Shown here piece after piece: positions 1 through 9,641 of a stretch of DNA of 64,000 nucleotides. Source of the stretch: Roseovarius dicentrarchi (lineage in GTDB: Bacteria > Pseudomonadota > Alphaproteobacteria > Rhodobacterales > Rhodobacteraceae); contig NZ_QNQP01000004.1 in the NCBI RefSeq assembly GCF_003316635.1, forward strand, positions 164,622-228,621. Direction: 5' to 3'. The notes below the pieces were generated by a model that did no database searches, had not been told where the DNA came from, and saw only the letters and a list, made by a program, of their open reading frames with translations. The number at the start of each line of letters is the position of its first letter. Position 1 is the stretch's first letter. The translations under genes and the position numbers were made by a program.

Positions 1-369
1 GGGGCAATGCCCATCTCTCGGCAAGCGGGCTGGTCAGGGGCGCCTGCCGAAACACGGGGCCTTCCTGAACGTCCGATCTATCCCGGTTTGAAGCGAGCTG
101 TTCGATACCTGTGTCATGCCCGCGTCCCTACGGTCCTTGTCGGGAAGCGACACGGTGCGCAAACGCGGCAATTCAATAAAAGGCCAAGATCACTGCTGTT
201 CCGGTGGGCTGGTATCGTGAAAGGTGTAGCGCCGGGCACTTCCTGGCGAAAGTCCGGAACGACGTGACTATTGATGCCCAATGCCCTGCCGGGCAGCGGC
301 GAGACGTCGCGACAGGATCAGACAGGATAGCCCCGCGCAGGGGTGTCCTTTGAACGATGGCAGGTGGCT
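1..369. other. Left-edge stretch without a supportable gene
   Basis: No frame here gives a protein I recognise. An open frame at 7-267 (+) has no Shine-Dalgarno sequence and an arginine- and proline-rich composition typical of chance frames in GC-rich DNA. The stretch may hold the end of a neighbouring transcription unit lying outside the window. Confidence 0.4.
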
Positions 370-395
370 CGCGCGCCCGGATGTGCGGGCGCGCG
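370..395 (-). terminator. GC-rich hairpin just after tyrS
   Basis: A perfect 10-bp inverted repeat (370-379 against 386-395) with a 6-nt loop lies 6 bases past the tyrS stop codon. It has no T tract, so it may be a weak or factor-assisted terminator or an mRNA 3' end stabiliser. Confidence 0.4.
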
Positions 396-400
396 GTTGT

Positions 401-1651
401 TCAGGCAACGCGGATGAGCGCGTGACGCTTTTTGCCGGCGCTGAGCTTGATCGGCTGGGCAAGGGCGGCGGCGTCGATCATCAGGCCCGGATCGTTGAGC
501 GGTGCATCATTGAGGCGCGCGCCATTTTCGGAAATAAGGCGCTTGGCATCCTTGCCGGATTTGGCAAGACCCGCGCGCACGATGAGTTGCACGATGGAAA
601 TGCCATCGGCAACTTCGGCAGGCTCCAGCGTGAGGGTGGGCAGATCGTCGCCAACGCCGCCCTTTTCGAACACTTCGCGCGCGGTGGCTTCGGCAGCCTC
701 GGCCGCGCCGGCGCCGTGCAGGAGGCGCGTGACCTCATTGGCCAGGATGATCTTGGCCTCGTTGATTTCCGCCCCGCCAAGCGCGCCAAGGCGTTCGCAT
801 TCCTCCAGCGGCAGCTCGGTGTAGAGCTTGAGGAAGCGGCCCGTATCCGCGTCTGTCGTATTGCGCCAGAATTGCCAGAACGTGTAGGGGCTGCACATCT
901 CGCCGTTCAGCCAGATCGCGCCATCGGCGGATTTGCCCATCTTGCGCCCGTCCGAGGTGGTCAGCAGCGGCGAGGTCAGGCCGAAAACCTGACCGTCGAC
1001 CACCCGGCGCGTCAGGTCGATGCCGTTGACGATATTGCCCCACTGATCCGAGCCGCCCATTTGCAGCGCGCAGCCGTAGCGGCGGTTCAGCTCAAGGAAA
1101 TCATAGGCTTGCAGGATCATGTAATTGAATTCAAGGAAGGACAGCGATTGCTCGCGGTCCAGCCGCGATTTCACCGACTCGAACGACAGCATCCGGTTGA
1201 CCGAAAAATGCCGCCCGATATCGCGCAGGAAATCGAGGTAGTTCAGCCCGTCCAGCCATTCGGCGTTGTTGACCATCATCGCGTCGGTCGCGCCATCGCC
1301 GTAGCTCAGGTATTGCGCAAAAACCTGCTGCATGCCGTCGATATTCTCGTCGATCACCTCGGGCGTGAGCAAGGGCCGCTCGTCGCTGCGAAAGCTGGGA
1401 TCGCCCACCTTGGTGGTGCCGCCGCCCATCAGCGTGATCGGCTTGTGCCCGGTCTTTTGCAGCCAGCGCAGCATCATGATGTTCAGCAGATGGCCGATAT
1501 GCAGCGATTTGGCGGTCGCGTCATAGCCGATATAGGTCGGCACCACGCCCGCCATCATTGCATCGTCCAGCGCCTGCATATCGGTGCAGTCCGCCAGATA
1601 GCCGCGTGTCTGCATCACGCGGAGGAAATCTGATTTGGGGTGATAGGTCAT
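401..1651 (-). CDS. tyrS: tyrosyl-tRNA synthetase
   Basis: Class I aminoacyl-tRNA synthetase that charges tRNA-Tyr with tyrosine in the cytoplasm. The 416-residue protein shows the HIGH signature at residues 51-54 and a KMSKS-type loop, KMGKS, at 237-241. A C-terminal S4-like RNA-binding segment follows from about residue 350. The length fits the bacterial TyrS family. The frame opens further upstream at 1696, but I start at the ATG at 1651, where similarity to TyrS begins. It diverges from anmK with only 63 bp between the two starts, so they share a promoter region. Confidence 0.95.
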   Translation of the reverse strand: MTYHPKSDFLRVMQTRGYLADCTDMQALDDAMMAGVVPTYIGYDATAKSLHIGHLLNIMMLRWLQKTGHKPITLMGGGTTKVGDPSFRSDERPLLTPEVIDENIDGMQQVFAQYLSYGDGATDAMMVNNAEWLDGLNYLDFLRDIGRHFSVNRMLSFESVKSRLDREQSLSFLEFNYMILQAYDFLELNRRYGCALQMGGSDQWGNIVNGIDLTRRVVDGQVFGLTSPLLTTSDGRKMGKSADGAIWLNGEMCSPYTFWQFWRNTTDADTGRFLKLYTELPLEECERLGALGGAEINEAKIILANEVTRLLHGAGAAEAAEATAREVFEKGGVGDDLPTLTLEPAEVADGISIVQLIVRAGLAKSGKDAKRLISENGARLNDAPLNDPGLMIDAAALAQPIKLSAGKKRHALIRVA

Positions 1652-1714
1652 GGTGCTTGTCCCGGTCTGGTTTGCGCGGCATGTATAGGCGCGCATCAGG
1701 CAAAGGAAAAGGCC

Positions 1715-2815
1715 ATGTTGAAAGCGGGGCGGGTATGGGCCTTGGGGGCGATGTCGGGCACGTCACTGGACGGGGTCGATGCGGCGATGATCGACACGGA
1801 CGGCGAGGCGATTTTCGGTTTCGGCGCCAGCCGATACCGTGCCTACAGCGCCGAGGAACAGGCGGTGCTGGCTGCTGCGTTGGGGCGTTGGCCGGGTGAT
1901 GATCTGGGCGCCGCCGCGCGCGTTGTGATGCAGGCGCATGTCGAGGGCTTGGGCGGATTTGACGGTGCCGAGCTGGTCGGCTTTCATGGCCAGACACTGG
2001 CGCATGAGCCGGACGGGCGCGGAACGCACCAGCTGGGCGATGGCGCGGCGCTGGCCGATGCGCTGGGTCTGCCTGTGGTCTGGGATTTTCGCAGCGCCGA
2101 CGTGCGGCTGGGCGGGCAGGGCGCGCCGCTGGCGCCGTTTTTCCATTTCGCTTGCGCGAAATATATCCGGGCGGATGCGCCGGTGGCGTTTCTCAATCTG
2201 GGCGGCGTTGGCAATCTGACATGGGTCGATCCCGGCGCGCGCCGCCCCGAGGATGACGGCGCGCTGATCGCGTTTGACACCGGGCCGGCCAATGCGCCGA
2301 TCAATGATTTGCTGATGGCGCGCCGCGGTCTGCCCTATGACGAGGGCGGCAGGCTGGCGCGCGCGGGCGAGGTGGCCGAGGGCGCGCTGGAGCTGTTTCT
2401 GGACGAGCCGTATTTTCTGAAGATGCCGCCGAAATCGCTGGACCGGGACGCGTTTGCCGACATGATCGGGCTGGTGGGAGAGTTGAGCGATGCAGACGCC
2501 GCCGCGACCCTCACCGCCATGTCCGCCGCCGGCGTGCTGCGCGGGATGGAGCATTGCCCGGTGCCGCCCGCGCGCCTGCTGGTCACGGGCGGCGGGCGGC
2601 ATAATCCGGTGATGATGGACATGCTGCGCGCGGCGCTGGATTGCGACGTGGCACCGGTCGAGGATGTCGGCCTTGATGGCGACATGCTGGAGGCGCAGGC
2701 GTTTGGCTACCTCGCGGTGCGCGTGGCGCGGGGGCTGCCCACCTCTTGCGCCAGCACGACGGGCGTGCGCGCGGCGGTGTCCGGCGGCACGCTCAGCACA
2801 CCGGGGGAGGGGTGA
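1715..2815 (+). CDS. anmK: anhydro-N-acetylmuramic acid kinase
   Basis: Phosphorylates and opens 1,6-anhydro-MurNAc, a product of peptidoglycan turnover, to give MurNAc-6-phosphate for cell-wall recycling. The 366-residue protein begins with the family's ATP-binding motif GTSLDGVD (residues 15-22). It also carries the VDVR-like segment, the FDTGPAN motif and a C-terminal VTGGGRHNP motif, all typical of AnmK. The ATG at 1715 follows an AAAGGAAAA ribosome site. Its stop codon overlaps the next start by one base (TGATG), so the two genes are probably cotranscribed. Confidence 0.93.
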   Translation: MLKAGRVWALGAMSGTSLDGVDAAMIDTDGEAIFGFGASRYRAYSAEEQAVLAAALGRWPGDDLGAAARVVMQAHVEGLGGFDGAELVGFHGQTLAHEPDGRGTHQLGDGAALADALGLPVVWDFRSADVRLGGQGAPLAPFFHFACAKYIRADAPVAFLNLGGVGNLTWVDPGARRPEDDGALIAFDTGPANAPINDLLMARRGLPYDEGGRLARAGEVAEGALELFLDEPYFLKMPPKSLDRDAFADMIGLVGELSDADAAATLTAMSAAGVLRGMEHCPVPPARLLVTGGGRHNPVMMDMLRAALDCDVAPVEDVGLDGDMLEAQAFGYLAVRVARGLPTSCASTTGVRAAVSGGTLSTPGEG

Positions 2816-3546
2816 TGGACTATGTTCTGAACGACGGCGCCGGGGGCGGCGCGCGGCTGGGCTTGATCGTGCTGGCGACGGACGAGACGCTGGAATATGA
2901 AGCGCGGCAGGTGTTCGCGCAGCGCGACATCCAGCTGTTGCACACGCGGATTCCGGTGGCGACAGACATCACGCCGGCGACACTGGCGCAGATGGATGCG
3001 GCCATGCCGGTGGCGGCGGGGCTGCTTCCCGCGGGGCTGGACGTGATCGGCTACGCCTGCACGTCGGGCGCCACCGTCATCGGTGCGGCCCGCGTGGCCG
3101 AGCAGATCCGCAGCATACATCCGGACGCCCGCGTGAGCGATCCGATCAGCGCGGTCGTGGCGGCTGTGGCCCATCTGGGCGCGCGCCGGGTTGGAATGGT
3201 CACCCCCTACCTGCCCAGCGTGACAGCGCAGATGCGGGCGCTTCTGACTGAAAACGGTGTTGAGATCGCCCATGAGATCAGCTTTGCCGAGCGTGATGAC
3301 CGCCGCGTGGCGCGGATTGATCCAGCCTCGACCCGTGCGGCATTGCTGGAGGCGGCAAAGGCGCCGGGGGTCGAGGCGCTGTTTGCCAGTTGCACCAATT
3401 TGCAGACATTCGAGATCATAGATGAGGTCGAGGCAATCACCGGGCTGCCGGTGGTGACGTCCAATCAGGCGCTGATCTGGCATATGCTGCGTCTGGCCGG
3501 GGTGGATGCGGCAGGCTGGGGTCCGGGGCTGCTGTTTCGGTCCTGA
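2815..3546 (+). CDS. Asp/Glu racemase superfamily enzyme, maleate isomerase-like
   Basis: A 243-residue protein of the Asp/Glu/hydantoin racemase fold, closest in pattern to the maleate isomerase and arylmalonate decarboxylase branch. The two cysteines expected for two-base catalysis are C82 (in YACTSG) and C193 (in ASCTN), with spacing close to that of maleate isomerases. The substrate cannot be read from sequence: maleate, aryl malonates and amino acids are all possible. It is translationally coupled to anmK through a one-base overlap, though no metabolic link to wall recycling is obvious. The fold is clear; the reaction is a guess. Confidence 0.8.
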   Translation: MDYVLNDGAGGGARLGLIVLATDETLEYEARQVFAQRDIQLLHTRIPVATDITPATLAQMDAAMPVAAGLLPAGLDVIGYACTSGATVIGAARVAEQIRSIHPDARVSDPISAVVAAVAHLGARRVGMVTPYLPSVTAQMRALLTENGVEIAHEISFAERDDRRVARIDPASTRAALLEAAKAPGVEALFASCTNLQTFEIIDEVEAITGLPVVTSNQALIWHMLRLAGVDAAGWGPGLLFRS

Positions 3547-3615
3547 CGCGGGCATTCTTTGCGATTGTCGGCCACGGCCCCATATAGGGGCGAACATAAG
3601 GGACAGGAACAGCAC

Positions 3616-4896
3616 ATGACCAAACGCGAGGCACAGATCACACGGGCCGAGGCGCAGGGCGTGCGCTATGCCGCCGAGCTGGAGGGCCATGTGCGCTGGC
3701 TGGACGGGATCACCGGCGCGGCGCTGGGGGTGCTGGCGACGGCCTCGGGGATCTACACCTATCTGGGGGTGTCGTCCCTGCTGGACGACAATGGCGCGCT
3801 CAGCTTTTTTGCCGCCGCGTCCTATTCGATTGCCGTGTCGGTCGGGATCTTCGTCTTTTGGTCGTACCTGATGCGGCTTTTGCCGTCGGTGCGCACGATG
3901 GCGTCGCGCATCGGGCTGCTGGTGTCGATGGGGATTGGATCGCTGGCGATCATCGCCATGTCGTCATGGCTGAACGCCGCCGCGCTGGCCGGGTCTGCGG
4001 CGGTCGAGCAGCATCTGGCCAAGACGGTGCAGGAGTATCAAGCCTCGCTGGAGCAGGCCAATCTGATTGCCGTATCGGCGCAGGGGTTGGAGCGGGACGT
4101 GGCCCGCGTGCGCCAATCCTTCGAGGATCTGGGCGCGCAGGAGGCCAGCGGCGATCTGTCTGGCCTTGCCGGGCGCGGCGCGGTGTTTCGCGTGCTGAGC
4201 CAGAAATCGGACGAGCTGCGCGGGCTGGAGGCGCAGATCGCCACGCAGCAGCCGCTGGTCGATGCGGCCTTTGCCGAAGGCAACGCGACCCTGTCGCGCA
4301 TGCGCGCCCTGACGGTGGAGCCGGGGCCGGTCGAGCCGCGCTCGGTCCAGTTCTCCGAAGAGGCGGTGCGGCTGGCCGGGCTGATCGCGCAGCTGCGCCA
4401 GCTGTCGGTCGCGCCGCTGGTGTCGCGCGCGGCGCAGGATCTGGCCGCGGCGGTGGTTTTGCCGGAGCTGGACGGGCGCTCGGATGCCGCGCGCGGCGAC
4501 CAGCAAAGCACGATCACCTCGGTGCTGGAGGTGCTGGGCCAGCGCGCCACGACGCTGCGCAGCGCGGCCGATGCGGTGGTGGCGATGCCGCCGCCGAGCG
4601 ATACGACCTATACGCCGATTTCCACCGCCGATGCGGTGATCCGCTATGCCGGAAATTTTGCCCCTTCTTGGGCGGGGGCCATTGCGATTGACTTGCTGCC
4701 GGCCGTGCTGGTGTTCATCCTGATGGTGACGCAAGCGGCCATCAGATCGGGGCGCGAGGGCGTGGGCATCGAGCAGACGTTGACGCTGTCGGAGCTGCGC
4801 GCGGCAATGGTGGTGCTGCATGAGATGGACGAGGTGCGCCGCCCCGTCCCGGTGGAGAGTGCGGATCCACCAAGCGGCCCGGATACAAAACTATGA
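3616..4896 (+). CDS. membrane protein with long coiled-coil domain, function unknown
   Basis: A 426-residue protein I cannot assign to a named family. Three hydrophobic helices lie near residues 35-60, 62-90 and 98-125. About 220 residues rich in Ala, Gln, Glu and Leu follow, likely coiled coil, and a fourth membrane helix spans about 353-377. A charged tail ends the protein. Even membrane crossings put the coiled coil and the tail on predictable sides, but I cannot fix which. The start ATG at 3616 follows GGACAGGAAC. The last four bases overlap the next gene (ATGA), so the ClpP-like protein is almost certainly made with it and may be its partner. Confidence 0.75.
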   Translation: MTKREAQITRAEAQGVRYAAELEGHVRWLDGITGAALGVLATASGIYTYLGVSSLLDDNGALSFFAAASYSIAVSVGIFVFWSYLMRLLPSVRTMASRIGLLVSMGIGSLAIIAMSSWLNAAALAGSAAVEQHLAKTVQEYQASLEQANLIAVSAQGLERDVARVRQSFEDLGAQEASGDLSGLAGRGAVFRVLSQKSDELRGLEAQIATQQPLVDAAFAEGNATLSRMRALTVEPGPVEPRSVQFSEEAVRLAGLIAQLRQLSVAPLVSRAAQDLAAAVVLPELDGRSDAARGDQQSTITSVLEVLGQRATTLRSAADAVVAMPPPSDTTYTPISTADAVIRYAGNFAPSWAGAIAIDLLPAVLVFILMVTQAAIRSGREGVGIEQTLTLSELRAAMVVLHEMDEVRRPVPVESADPPSGPDTKL

Positions 4897-5666
4897 GCGA
4901 CAGGCTCAAAGGCTGGGACGCGCGGCGCGTTCTCTATGCGGTTCTGGGATTGCAACTGATCATGGCGGGGCTGCTGGCGGGGTCCGACGTGCTGGGGGCG
5001 CTGCCGCGTTTGGCGTGGCCATCGAGCGCGCCGGGGTTCGATGCGCCCCTGGCGCCCGGCGATCAGACCCGCCGCTACGCGCCGCGCGACACGCCGCTGC
5101 CGCCGCGCGCACCCGGCGCGCCGGAGCGCCCCTATGAGAACAGTGGCGACATGCCGAGGCGGCTGGAGTTTTTGCGGACCGGCGACACCTTGCATGTGAC
5201 CGGCGAGATTGCACCGGGCGATGATGCGCGGTTTGCCCAGCGGTTGGAGGATGAAGACGGCCTGACCCTCGCGGCCATCAACAGCCCCGGCGGGTCGGTG
5301 CGCGATGCGCTGGCGATCGGGCGCGCGTTGCGCGAAGCGGGCCTGAACACGCACATTGCGGCGGGCGACATCTGCTTTTCCGCCTGCCCCTATGTTCTGG
5401 CCGGGGGCGTGCTGCGCGCCGTGGGAGAGGGCGCACAGGTGGGCGTGCATCAGCATTATTTCGGCAAGAACACCGTGCTGCCGGCGTTCATGGCGGTGTC
5501 TGACATCCAGAGTGGCCAAGGCGACGTGATGGAGTTTCTGGACGACATGGGAATTGATCTGCGCCTGATGCGGCCCGCGCTGGCAACGCCGCCGGAGGAG
5601 ATTTACGTGCTGGTCGAAGAGGAGTTGCGCGCGTGGCGCGTGGTCACCGAGGGCAGCGCGGATTGA
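4893..5666 (+). CDS. membrane-anchored ClpP-like serine protease homologue
   Basis: A 257-residue protein with one N-terminal hydrophobic segment (about 13-32), then a Pro/Ala-rich linker, then a ClpP/crotonase-fold domain from about 95. The NSPGGSV loop (130-136) matches the ClpP substrate-binding strand. S163 sits where the ClpP nucleophile lies and H186 (GVHQH) fits the catalytic histidine. This resembles periplasmic or membrane-anchored ClpP-like proteins related to SppA and NfeD peptidases rather than cytoplasmic ClpP, since no Clp ATPase is nearby. The start overlaps the upstream membrane protein by four bases. Family placement is good; substrate is unknown. Confidence 0.75.
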   Translation: MSDRLKGWDARRVLYAVLGLQLIMAGLLAGSDVLGALPRLAWPSSAPGFDAPLAPGDQTRRYAPRDTPLPPRAPGAPERPYENSGDMPRRLEFLRTGDTLHVTGEIAPGDDARFAQRLEDEDGLTLAAINSPGGSVRDALAIGRALREAGLNTHIAAGDICFSACPYVLAGGVLRAVGEGAQVGVHQHYFGKNTVLPAFMAVSDIQSGQGDVMEFLDDMGIDLRLMRPALATPPEEIYVLVEEELRAWRVVTEGSAD

Positions 5667-5729
5667 AAGTGCGGGAGCGCTCCGCGCGGGGATATTTAAG
5701 GCAAAAAGAAAGAGGGGGGGCGCGGCGCG

Positions 5730-6914
5730 TTATCGGCTGAGGCTGCGCATGCCGCGGTCGAGCCCGTCGAGTGTCATCGGCACCATGCGGCCCTCGAAAA
5801 TCTGGCCGATCATCTGGGTGGATTGCGTGTAGGGCCAGTATTTTTCGGGAACGGGGTTGATCCACAGGTTCAGCGGCCATTGCGCGCGGGCGCGCTCCAG
5901 CCATGTCTGGCCGGCTTCTTCGTTCCAGTGTTCATTGGCGCCGCCGACATAGGCGATCTCGTACGGGGACATGGCCGCATCGCCGACGAAGATGCAGCGG
6001 TAATCCGGCCCGTAGGTATTGAGGATGTCCCAGGTGGGGGTCTTTTCGCTCCACCGGCGGCGGTTGTCGCGCCAGACGCCCTCGTAGAGACAGTTGTGGA
6101 AATAGAAATGTTCAAGATGGCGAAATTCGGCGCGGGCGGCGGAAAAGAGTTCCTCGACCAGCTGGATATGGGCGTCCATCGAGCCGCCAACATCCAGAAA
6201 CAGCAGCACCTTGGCGCCGTTGCGCCGCTCGGGCTGGGTGCGGACGTCCAGATAGCCCTTTTGCGCCGTGCTGCGGATCGTGCCCGGCAGGTCGAGCTGT
6301 TCGGTGCCGCCGTCGCGGGCCCATTGGCGCAGGCGGCGCAAGGCCATCTTGATGTTGCGCGTGCCCAGTTCGACGTCACCCGCCAGATTGGCAAATTCGC
6401 GTTTGTCCCAGACCTTGACCGCGCGTTGGTGGCGCGATTTGTCTTGGCCGATACGCACGCCTTCGGGGTTGTAGCCATAGGCGCCGAAAGGCGAGGTACC
6501 GCCCGTGCCGATCCATTTGTTGCCGCCCTGATGGCGACCCTGCTGGTCCTTGAGCCGCTGTTTGAGCGTCTCCATCAACTGCTCGAACCCGCCGAGGGAC
6601 GCGATTTCGGCCTGCTCTTCGGGGGTCAGATGCTTTTCGGCCATCTTGCGCAGCCAGTCTTCGGGCAGATCGACGGCGTTGAGCACATCGGCGGGCGTGA
6701 TCGCTTCGATCCCGGCAAAGGCGGCGCTGAAGGCGCGGTCGAACCGGTCGATCAGGCGTTCGTCTTTGACCATGGCGGCGCGGGCGAGGTAGTAGAAGCC
6801 TTCGGTGTCATAGGTGACGAGATTTGCGCCGACCGCTTCGAGAAAGGTCAGGTATTCGCGCAGGGACACGGGCAGGCCGGCATCGCGCAGGTGGTGAAAG
6901 AAGGGCAGGAACAT
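5730..6914 (-). CDS. VWA domain protein, CoxE-like
   Basis: A 394-residue protein with a C-terminal von Willebrand A domain. The MIDAS metal motif DVGGS is at residues 241-245, and the N-terminal helical part fits the CoxE-like family (DUF of VWA partners of MoxR ATPases). MoxR-VWA pairs act as chaperone systems that insert metals or remodel enzyme complexes. Here the MoxR ATPase is encoded upstream on the same strand (8661-9500), separated by a lipoprotein gene and a tiny membrane protein gene. The client is not evident from the window. Confidence 0.85.
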   Translation of the reverse strand: MFLPFFHHLRDAGLPVSLREYLTFLEAVGANLVTYDTEGFYYLARAAMVKDERLIDRFDRAFSAAFAGIEAITPADVLNAVDLPEDWLRKMAEKHLTPEEQAEIASLGGFEQLMETLKQRLKDQQGRHQGGNKWIGTGGTSPFGAYGYNPEGVRIGQDKSRHQRAVKVWDKREFANLAGDVELGTRNIKMALRRLRQWARDGGTEQLDLPGTIRSTAQKGYLDVRTQPERRNGAKVLLFLDVGGSMDAHIQLVEELFSAARAEFRHLEHFYFHNCLYEGVWRDNRRRWSEKTPTWDILNTYGPDYRCIFVGDAAMSPYEIAYVGGANEHWNEEAGQTWLERARAQWPLNLWINPVPEKYWPYTQSTQMIGQIFEGRMVPMTLDGLDRGMRSLSR

Positions 6915-6921
6915 CGGTGGC

Positions 6922-7089
6922 TCAGGTAGCTGCGCGTGTGACGAGGATCAGCACAAAGACCCAGATGATCGCGAAAATCATGGCGAACACGGCGGCATAT
7001 TGCGCAATATCGGCGCGGCGGCCCTTGCGGCGGTAGGCGATGAAGCCGCCAAGCGTGGCGCCGATCAGCGCCGCGATGAGGATGGTCAT
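6922..7089 (-). CDS. 55-residue membrane protein
   Basis: A small gene starting at the ATG at 7089 and stopping 7 bases before the VWA gene. The protein has a glycine-rich hydrophobic N-terminus (residues 1-19), a short basic and polar loop (RRKGRRADIAQ), and a second membrane helix at about 32-50. It ends TRAAT. It has no known domain that I can name. Its tight placement between a DUF2927 lipoprotein and a CoxE-like protein, with 4-7 bp gaps, supports it as a real gene of that operon. Confidence 0.7.
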   Translation of the reverse strand: MTILIAALIGATLGGFIAYRRKGRRADIAQYAAVFAMIFAIIWVFVLILVTRAAT

Positions 7090-7093
7090 TGTG

Positions 7094-8458
7094 CTACCCG
7101 TTTCTACCCTTGAGCGGGTTAAGGCGTGAAATCTCGCGCAGTTTTGCCCGCACGGCCCAATCTGCGCCGTATCCGTACCGCGCCCAGCCGAGGCTGTCCA
7201 TACGCACCTGCCGCGCCTCGGACGCGCGGCTCGACAGCTCCAACGCTTCGGCGCGCATCATCATGAGCTGCGCCAGAAGGGCCGCATTTTCATAGCGGTC
7301 TGCAACCGCGATCTGCGGGCCAAGAAGCGCCAGCGCGTCATTCCCGCGCGCCTGGCTGATGGCATAGGCCGCCAGTTGCGCCACCGCGTGGGCGCGGTGC
7401 AGTTCGGTTGCGGGATTGCGGCGGTAATACGCGTCGGCGGCGGCAAAATGGTTCTGGGCGCGCGCCGGATCGCTGCTTTGGATGATGCGGCCAATGGCGT
7501 AGTGGCTGAAGGCGCGGCGATGATCGGTCCAACCGACGGATTCGGCGATGGACAGCGCTTTTTCGGCGGCACTGCGGCGCTGCTGAGCGGCGGCGCCCGG
7601 TCCCAATGCGGTCTGTATCGCGCGGATCCATGCGCGCGGCGTGTCGCTGGCGGGCCGTGGGGCGATGGTCCGGCCGGCTGGGTTCAGACGGGCGAGAATG
7701 CCGGGCAAACGGGCCGAAACGGCGCTGCGCGACATGCCGGAGTGCAGTTCGGGCGCATAATAAGCGCGCAGGATCAGCATGTCGAAGCCGGTCAGAACCG
7801 TATGCACATTGTCGTCATTAAAGACCGAATCGGGCAGTCTGTAGAGATCGTTCAGCGGTCCGAGCGCCTGTGCCAGTTCTTCGTGCAGGCAATCGCGCAC
7901 CTCTTGCGGGCTGGTGTCGTTGGGCAGAAACACGGCCGCGCGGGTGCGGGTTTCCAGCGCGCTCCACGCGGTGGCGCGGCTACGCTTGGCCGTGCGGTAT
8001 TCGCTGAGCTGCGAAATGTTGGGGACGACGAAACAGGCCGCCTGCGGCAACTCGCGGCGTATTTCGGCGCGGCTGACTGCCTGAATGGTGATATTGGCCG
8101 GGCCGTTCACCTGCCGTATGTCGATGCCTGCCTCGGTGCGCAGGCGGTGCAGCAGCCGGCTGAGGTCCGATTGCAGCGTCGGTGGCGGCGCGCCGGTGAT
8201 CTGCACGGTGATCGGTGTTTCAAACCGGGTCAGGATGGGCAGGTTGCGACCCGATTCCAGCTTCATCGACAGGTCCAGAAAATCGCGGGCGATGTCGCTG
8301 TTGGCCCGGCTGGGCGCGTGGGGGCGCGGGACCGCGAACGTATTGATGCTGGGCATCGTGGACAGGTCCGGCATGGCCGCACGCGTCGCCACATCGCCCG
8401 ACGTGCCGGGCATGCAGGCGCCCAGCGTCAGGGCCAAAGGAAGGATCAATCTGCGCAT
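7094..8458 (-). CDS. DUF2927 family lipoprotein
   Basis: A 454-residue exported protein. The N-terminus is a lipoprotein signal with lipobox LGAC, giving lipidation at C15. The middle carries the DUF2927 signature with the sequence CLHEELAQALG, where HEELAQ looks like half of a zinc-protease motif lacking the second histidine. The C-terminal part (about 270-440) is alanine-rich and helical, TPR-like. The protein probably faces the periplasm. It lies between MoxR and the VWA protein on the same strand, so an envelope role for the cluster is possible. Molecular function is unknown. Confidence 0.75.
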   Translation of the reverse strand: MRRLILPLALTLGACMPGTSGDVATRAAMPDLSTMPSINTFAVPRPHAPSRANSDIARDFLDLSMKLESGRNLPILTRFETPITVQITGAPPPTLQSDLSRLLHRLRTEAGIDIRQVNGPANITIQAVSRAEIRRELPQAACFVVPNISQLSEYRTAKRSRATAWSALETRTRAAVFLPNDTSPQEVRDCLHEELAQALGPLNDLYRLPDSVFNDDNVHTVLTGFDMLILRAYYAPELHSGMSRSAVSARLPGILARLNPAGRTIAPRPASDTPRAWIRAIQTALGPGAAAQQRRSAAEKALSIAESVGWTDHRRAFSHYAIGRIIQSSDPARAQNHFAAADAYYRRNPATELHRAHAVAQLAAYAISQARGNDALALLGPQIAVADRYENAALLAQLMMMRAEALELSSRASEARQVRMDSLGWARYGYGADWAVRAKLREISRLNPLKGRNG

Positions 8459-8660
8459 AGTACCCCCAAGACGTTCATAAAACGTGCATGTCCTCCGATG
8501 GGTATATCACCACCGGCACAAGATCGCGCTGCTCAAAGCGCGATCCTGGTCAGGGTCGGCTGGCAAATGGACAACCGTAAGGTGCGTTCTGGGTCAAATT
8601 GCGGCAAGTTTTTCCGATTGTGACGGGTGGGCGGCATCGCTGCGTTGCCGCCCGCGCCGC

Positions 8661-9500
8661 CTAGCGCTCGCGCCGCGCCATGAAGGCCAGACGTTCGAAC
8701 AGATGCACGTCCTGTTCGTTTTTCAGCAGCGCGCCATGCAGCCGGGGCAGGGCGTTTGCGCCGTCTTTTTTAAGGTCATCGGCGGTCAGATCCTCGGCCA
8801 GAAGCAGTTTCAGCCAGTCAAGCACCTCGGAGGTTGACGGCTTTTTCTTCAGGCCCTGCTGGCCGCGCAATTCGTAGAATTGTGTCAGCGCGGTGGTCAG
8901 AAGCGCGTCCTTGATGTTGGGGTGATGCACCTCGACGATGCGGCGCATCGTGTCCATGTCGGGAAACTGGATATAGTGAAAGAAACAGCGCCGCAGGAAC
9001 GCATCCGGCAGTTCCTTTTCGTTGTTCGAGGTGATGATGACGATGGGGCGCTGGGCCGCGCGAATCGTCTCGCCCGTTTCGTAGACGTGAAATTCCATGC
9101 GGTCGAGTTCTTGCAGCAGATCGTTGGGAAACTCGATGTCGGCCTTGTCGATTTCGTCGATCAGCAGCACCACGCGTTCCTGCGCTGCGAAGGCCTGCCA
9201 CAGCTTGCCGGGGCGGATGTAGTTGGCGATGTCATGCACGCGCGCATCGCCCAGCTGGCTGTCGCGCAGGCGCGACACCGCGTCATATTCATAGAGGCCC
9301 TGCTGCGCGCGCGTGGTGGATTTCACGTTCCACTCGATCATCGGCAGACCCAGCGCCGCGGCGACCTGCCGGGCCAGCTCGGTTTTGCCGGTGCCCGGCT
9401 CGCCCTTGACCAGAAGGGGGCGCTCCAGCGTGACCGCGGCGTTCACGGCGATGGTCAGATCGCGCGGGGCGACATAGCTGTCGGTGCCTTCAAATTTCAT
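8661..9500 (-). CDS. MoxR family AAA+ ATPase
   Basis: A 279-residue AAA+ protein with Walker A GEPGTGKT (residues 33-40), Walker B LLIDEID (112-118) and a sensor-1 region ending in TSNNEKELPDAFLRRC. This places it in the MoxR branch of chaperone-type ATPases that work with VWA proteins. I start at the ATG at 9500, where family similarity begins; an in-frame ATG at 9533 is possible. Two hundred bases separate its stop region from the lipoprotein start, so the downstream genes may also have their own promoter. The VWA protein at 5730-6914 is the likely partner. Confidence 0.9.
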   Translation of the reverse strand: MKFEGTDSYVAPRDLTIAVNAAVTLERPLLVKGEPGTGKTELARQVAAALGLPMIEWNVKSTTRAQQGLYEYDAVSRLRDSQLGDARVHDIANYIRPGKLWQAFAAQERVVLLIDEIDKADIEFPNDLLQELDRMEFHVYETGETIRAAQRPIVIITSNNEKELPDAFLRRCFFHYIQFPDMDTMRRIVEVHHPNIKDALLTTALTQFYELRGQQGLKKKPSTSEVLDWLKLLLAEDLTADDLKKDGANALPRLHGALLKNEQDVHLFERLAFMARRER

Positions 9501-9641
9501 AGAAGTTTCAGTCCTTTTTCCGCCAAAGCTCATTCGGGAGTTAACGCATGATAATGCGCGCCGCCTGACACATCAATGCAGTGTAATTGGTTCGTGACAA
9601 AGCGGACCTATTGCAGTAAACGCTGCCGAAAGGGGAGCCAG

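Noticed and set aside
7..267. 86-residue frame at the left edge
   Set aside because: No ribosome site, no recognisable domain, and shadow-like composition.
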